Origin: an uncultured Collinsella sp.
Lineage (GTDB): Bacteria > Actinomycetota > Coriobacteriia > Coriobacteriales > Coriobacteriaceae
Length of the DNA stretch: 14,093 nt
Direction of reading: 5' to 3'
NCBI GenBank assembly: GCA_902476475.1
Contig: CABSDO010000053.1
Coordinates: forward strand, 1 to 14,093
The notes under the pieces were generated by a model that did no database searches, had not been told where the DNA came from, and saw nothing but the letters and a program-made list of their open reading frames with translations. The position numbers and the translations under genes are program-made. Numbering within the stretch: the first letter of the stretch is position 1; each line of letters starts with the position of its first letter. Shown here in pieces: positions 13,971 through 14,093 of the stretch.

Positions 13971-14093
13971 GCTAGAAAACCGCCGCGAGGGAAAGTAGCT
14001 CCCTCGCGGCGGTTTTTGGCGTTTACCCAGATAAAACCTGCCAAAATAAACCTGTCCCTTTTTGGCAGGTTATCGCTTCCAAAAGTGGAGGAT
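13971..14093. repeat. Long direct repeat, copy 2 (right edge of the module, continues past window)
   Basis: This is the second copy of the repeat at 9390-9509. The part from 14018 matches with about three differences up to the window end, so the true repeat may be longer. Here the inner palindrome is intact: AACCTGCCAAAA (14035-14046) faces TTTTGGCAGGTT (about 14060-14071). The copies lie about 4.58 kb apart in the same orientation. Confidence 0.85.
13976..14017 (+). terminator. Rho-independent terminator of the low-GC module
   Basis: AAAACCGCCGCGAGGGA (13976-13992) pairs with 14000-14016 to give a 17-base-pair stem with a 7-base loop, and ends in five Ts. It would end transcription of the exporter and secreted-protein operon. 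It is also the first part of direct repeat copy 2. Confidence 0.9.

Noticed and set aside
13727..13975. Plus-strand open frame after the secreted-protein gene
   Set aside because: It runs through the two hairpins and has no ribosome binding site; its coding look comes from the repeats.

Overview
The window looks like chromosome of a GC-rich gut actinobacterium of the class Coriobacteriia, most likely Collinsella or a close relative. This is inferred from three things: GC-rich, C-ending codons in positions 1-9160; a flavodiiron protein beside class II aldolase and DeoR genes; and a membrane protein carrying LuxR-type helix-turn-helix domains, a style common in this class. No tRNA, rRNA, CRISPR array or transposase is visible.

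Positions 1-4504 are housekeeping and regulatory. They hold the tail of a LacI-family repressor (3-983), a flavodiiron protein (1113-2273), and a bidirectional-looking hairpin that ends it. A DeoR-family repressor (3136-2333, minus) is divergent from a class II fructose-bisphosphate/tagatose-bisphosphate aldolase (3471-4328), with an AT-rich control region between them. A 152-base nested palindrome follows the aldolase.

Positions 4505-5034 are an untidy intergenic stretch with only weak open frames. Then comes a minus-strand gene (6024-5035) fusing a NUDIX (MutT-like) hydrolase to a very-short-patch-repair (Vsr) endonuclease. Divergent from it is a two-gene BceAB-like ABC transporter operon (6173-9158), closed by a strong terminator.

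Positions 9241-14093 form a distinct, lower-GC module bounded by two roughly 120-base direct repeats (9390-9509 and 13971-14093). Inside are a membrane protein with two TM-block plus HTH units in tandem (9621-11354), a fused permease-ATPase ABC exporter (11479-13392) and, two bases later, a small secreted cysteine-containing protein (13395-13748). A pair of related hairpins follows. The simplest reading is a membrane sensor-regulator, an exporter or immunity pump, and its secreted product or partner, carried as one cassette. This module is the best candidate for an undescribed system. Its function is inference, not seen.
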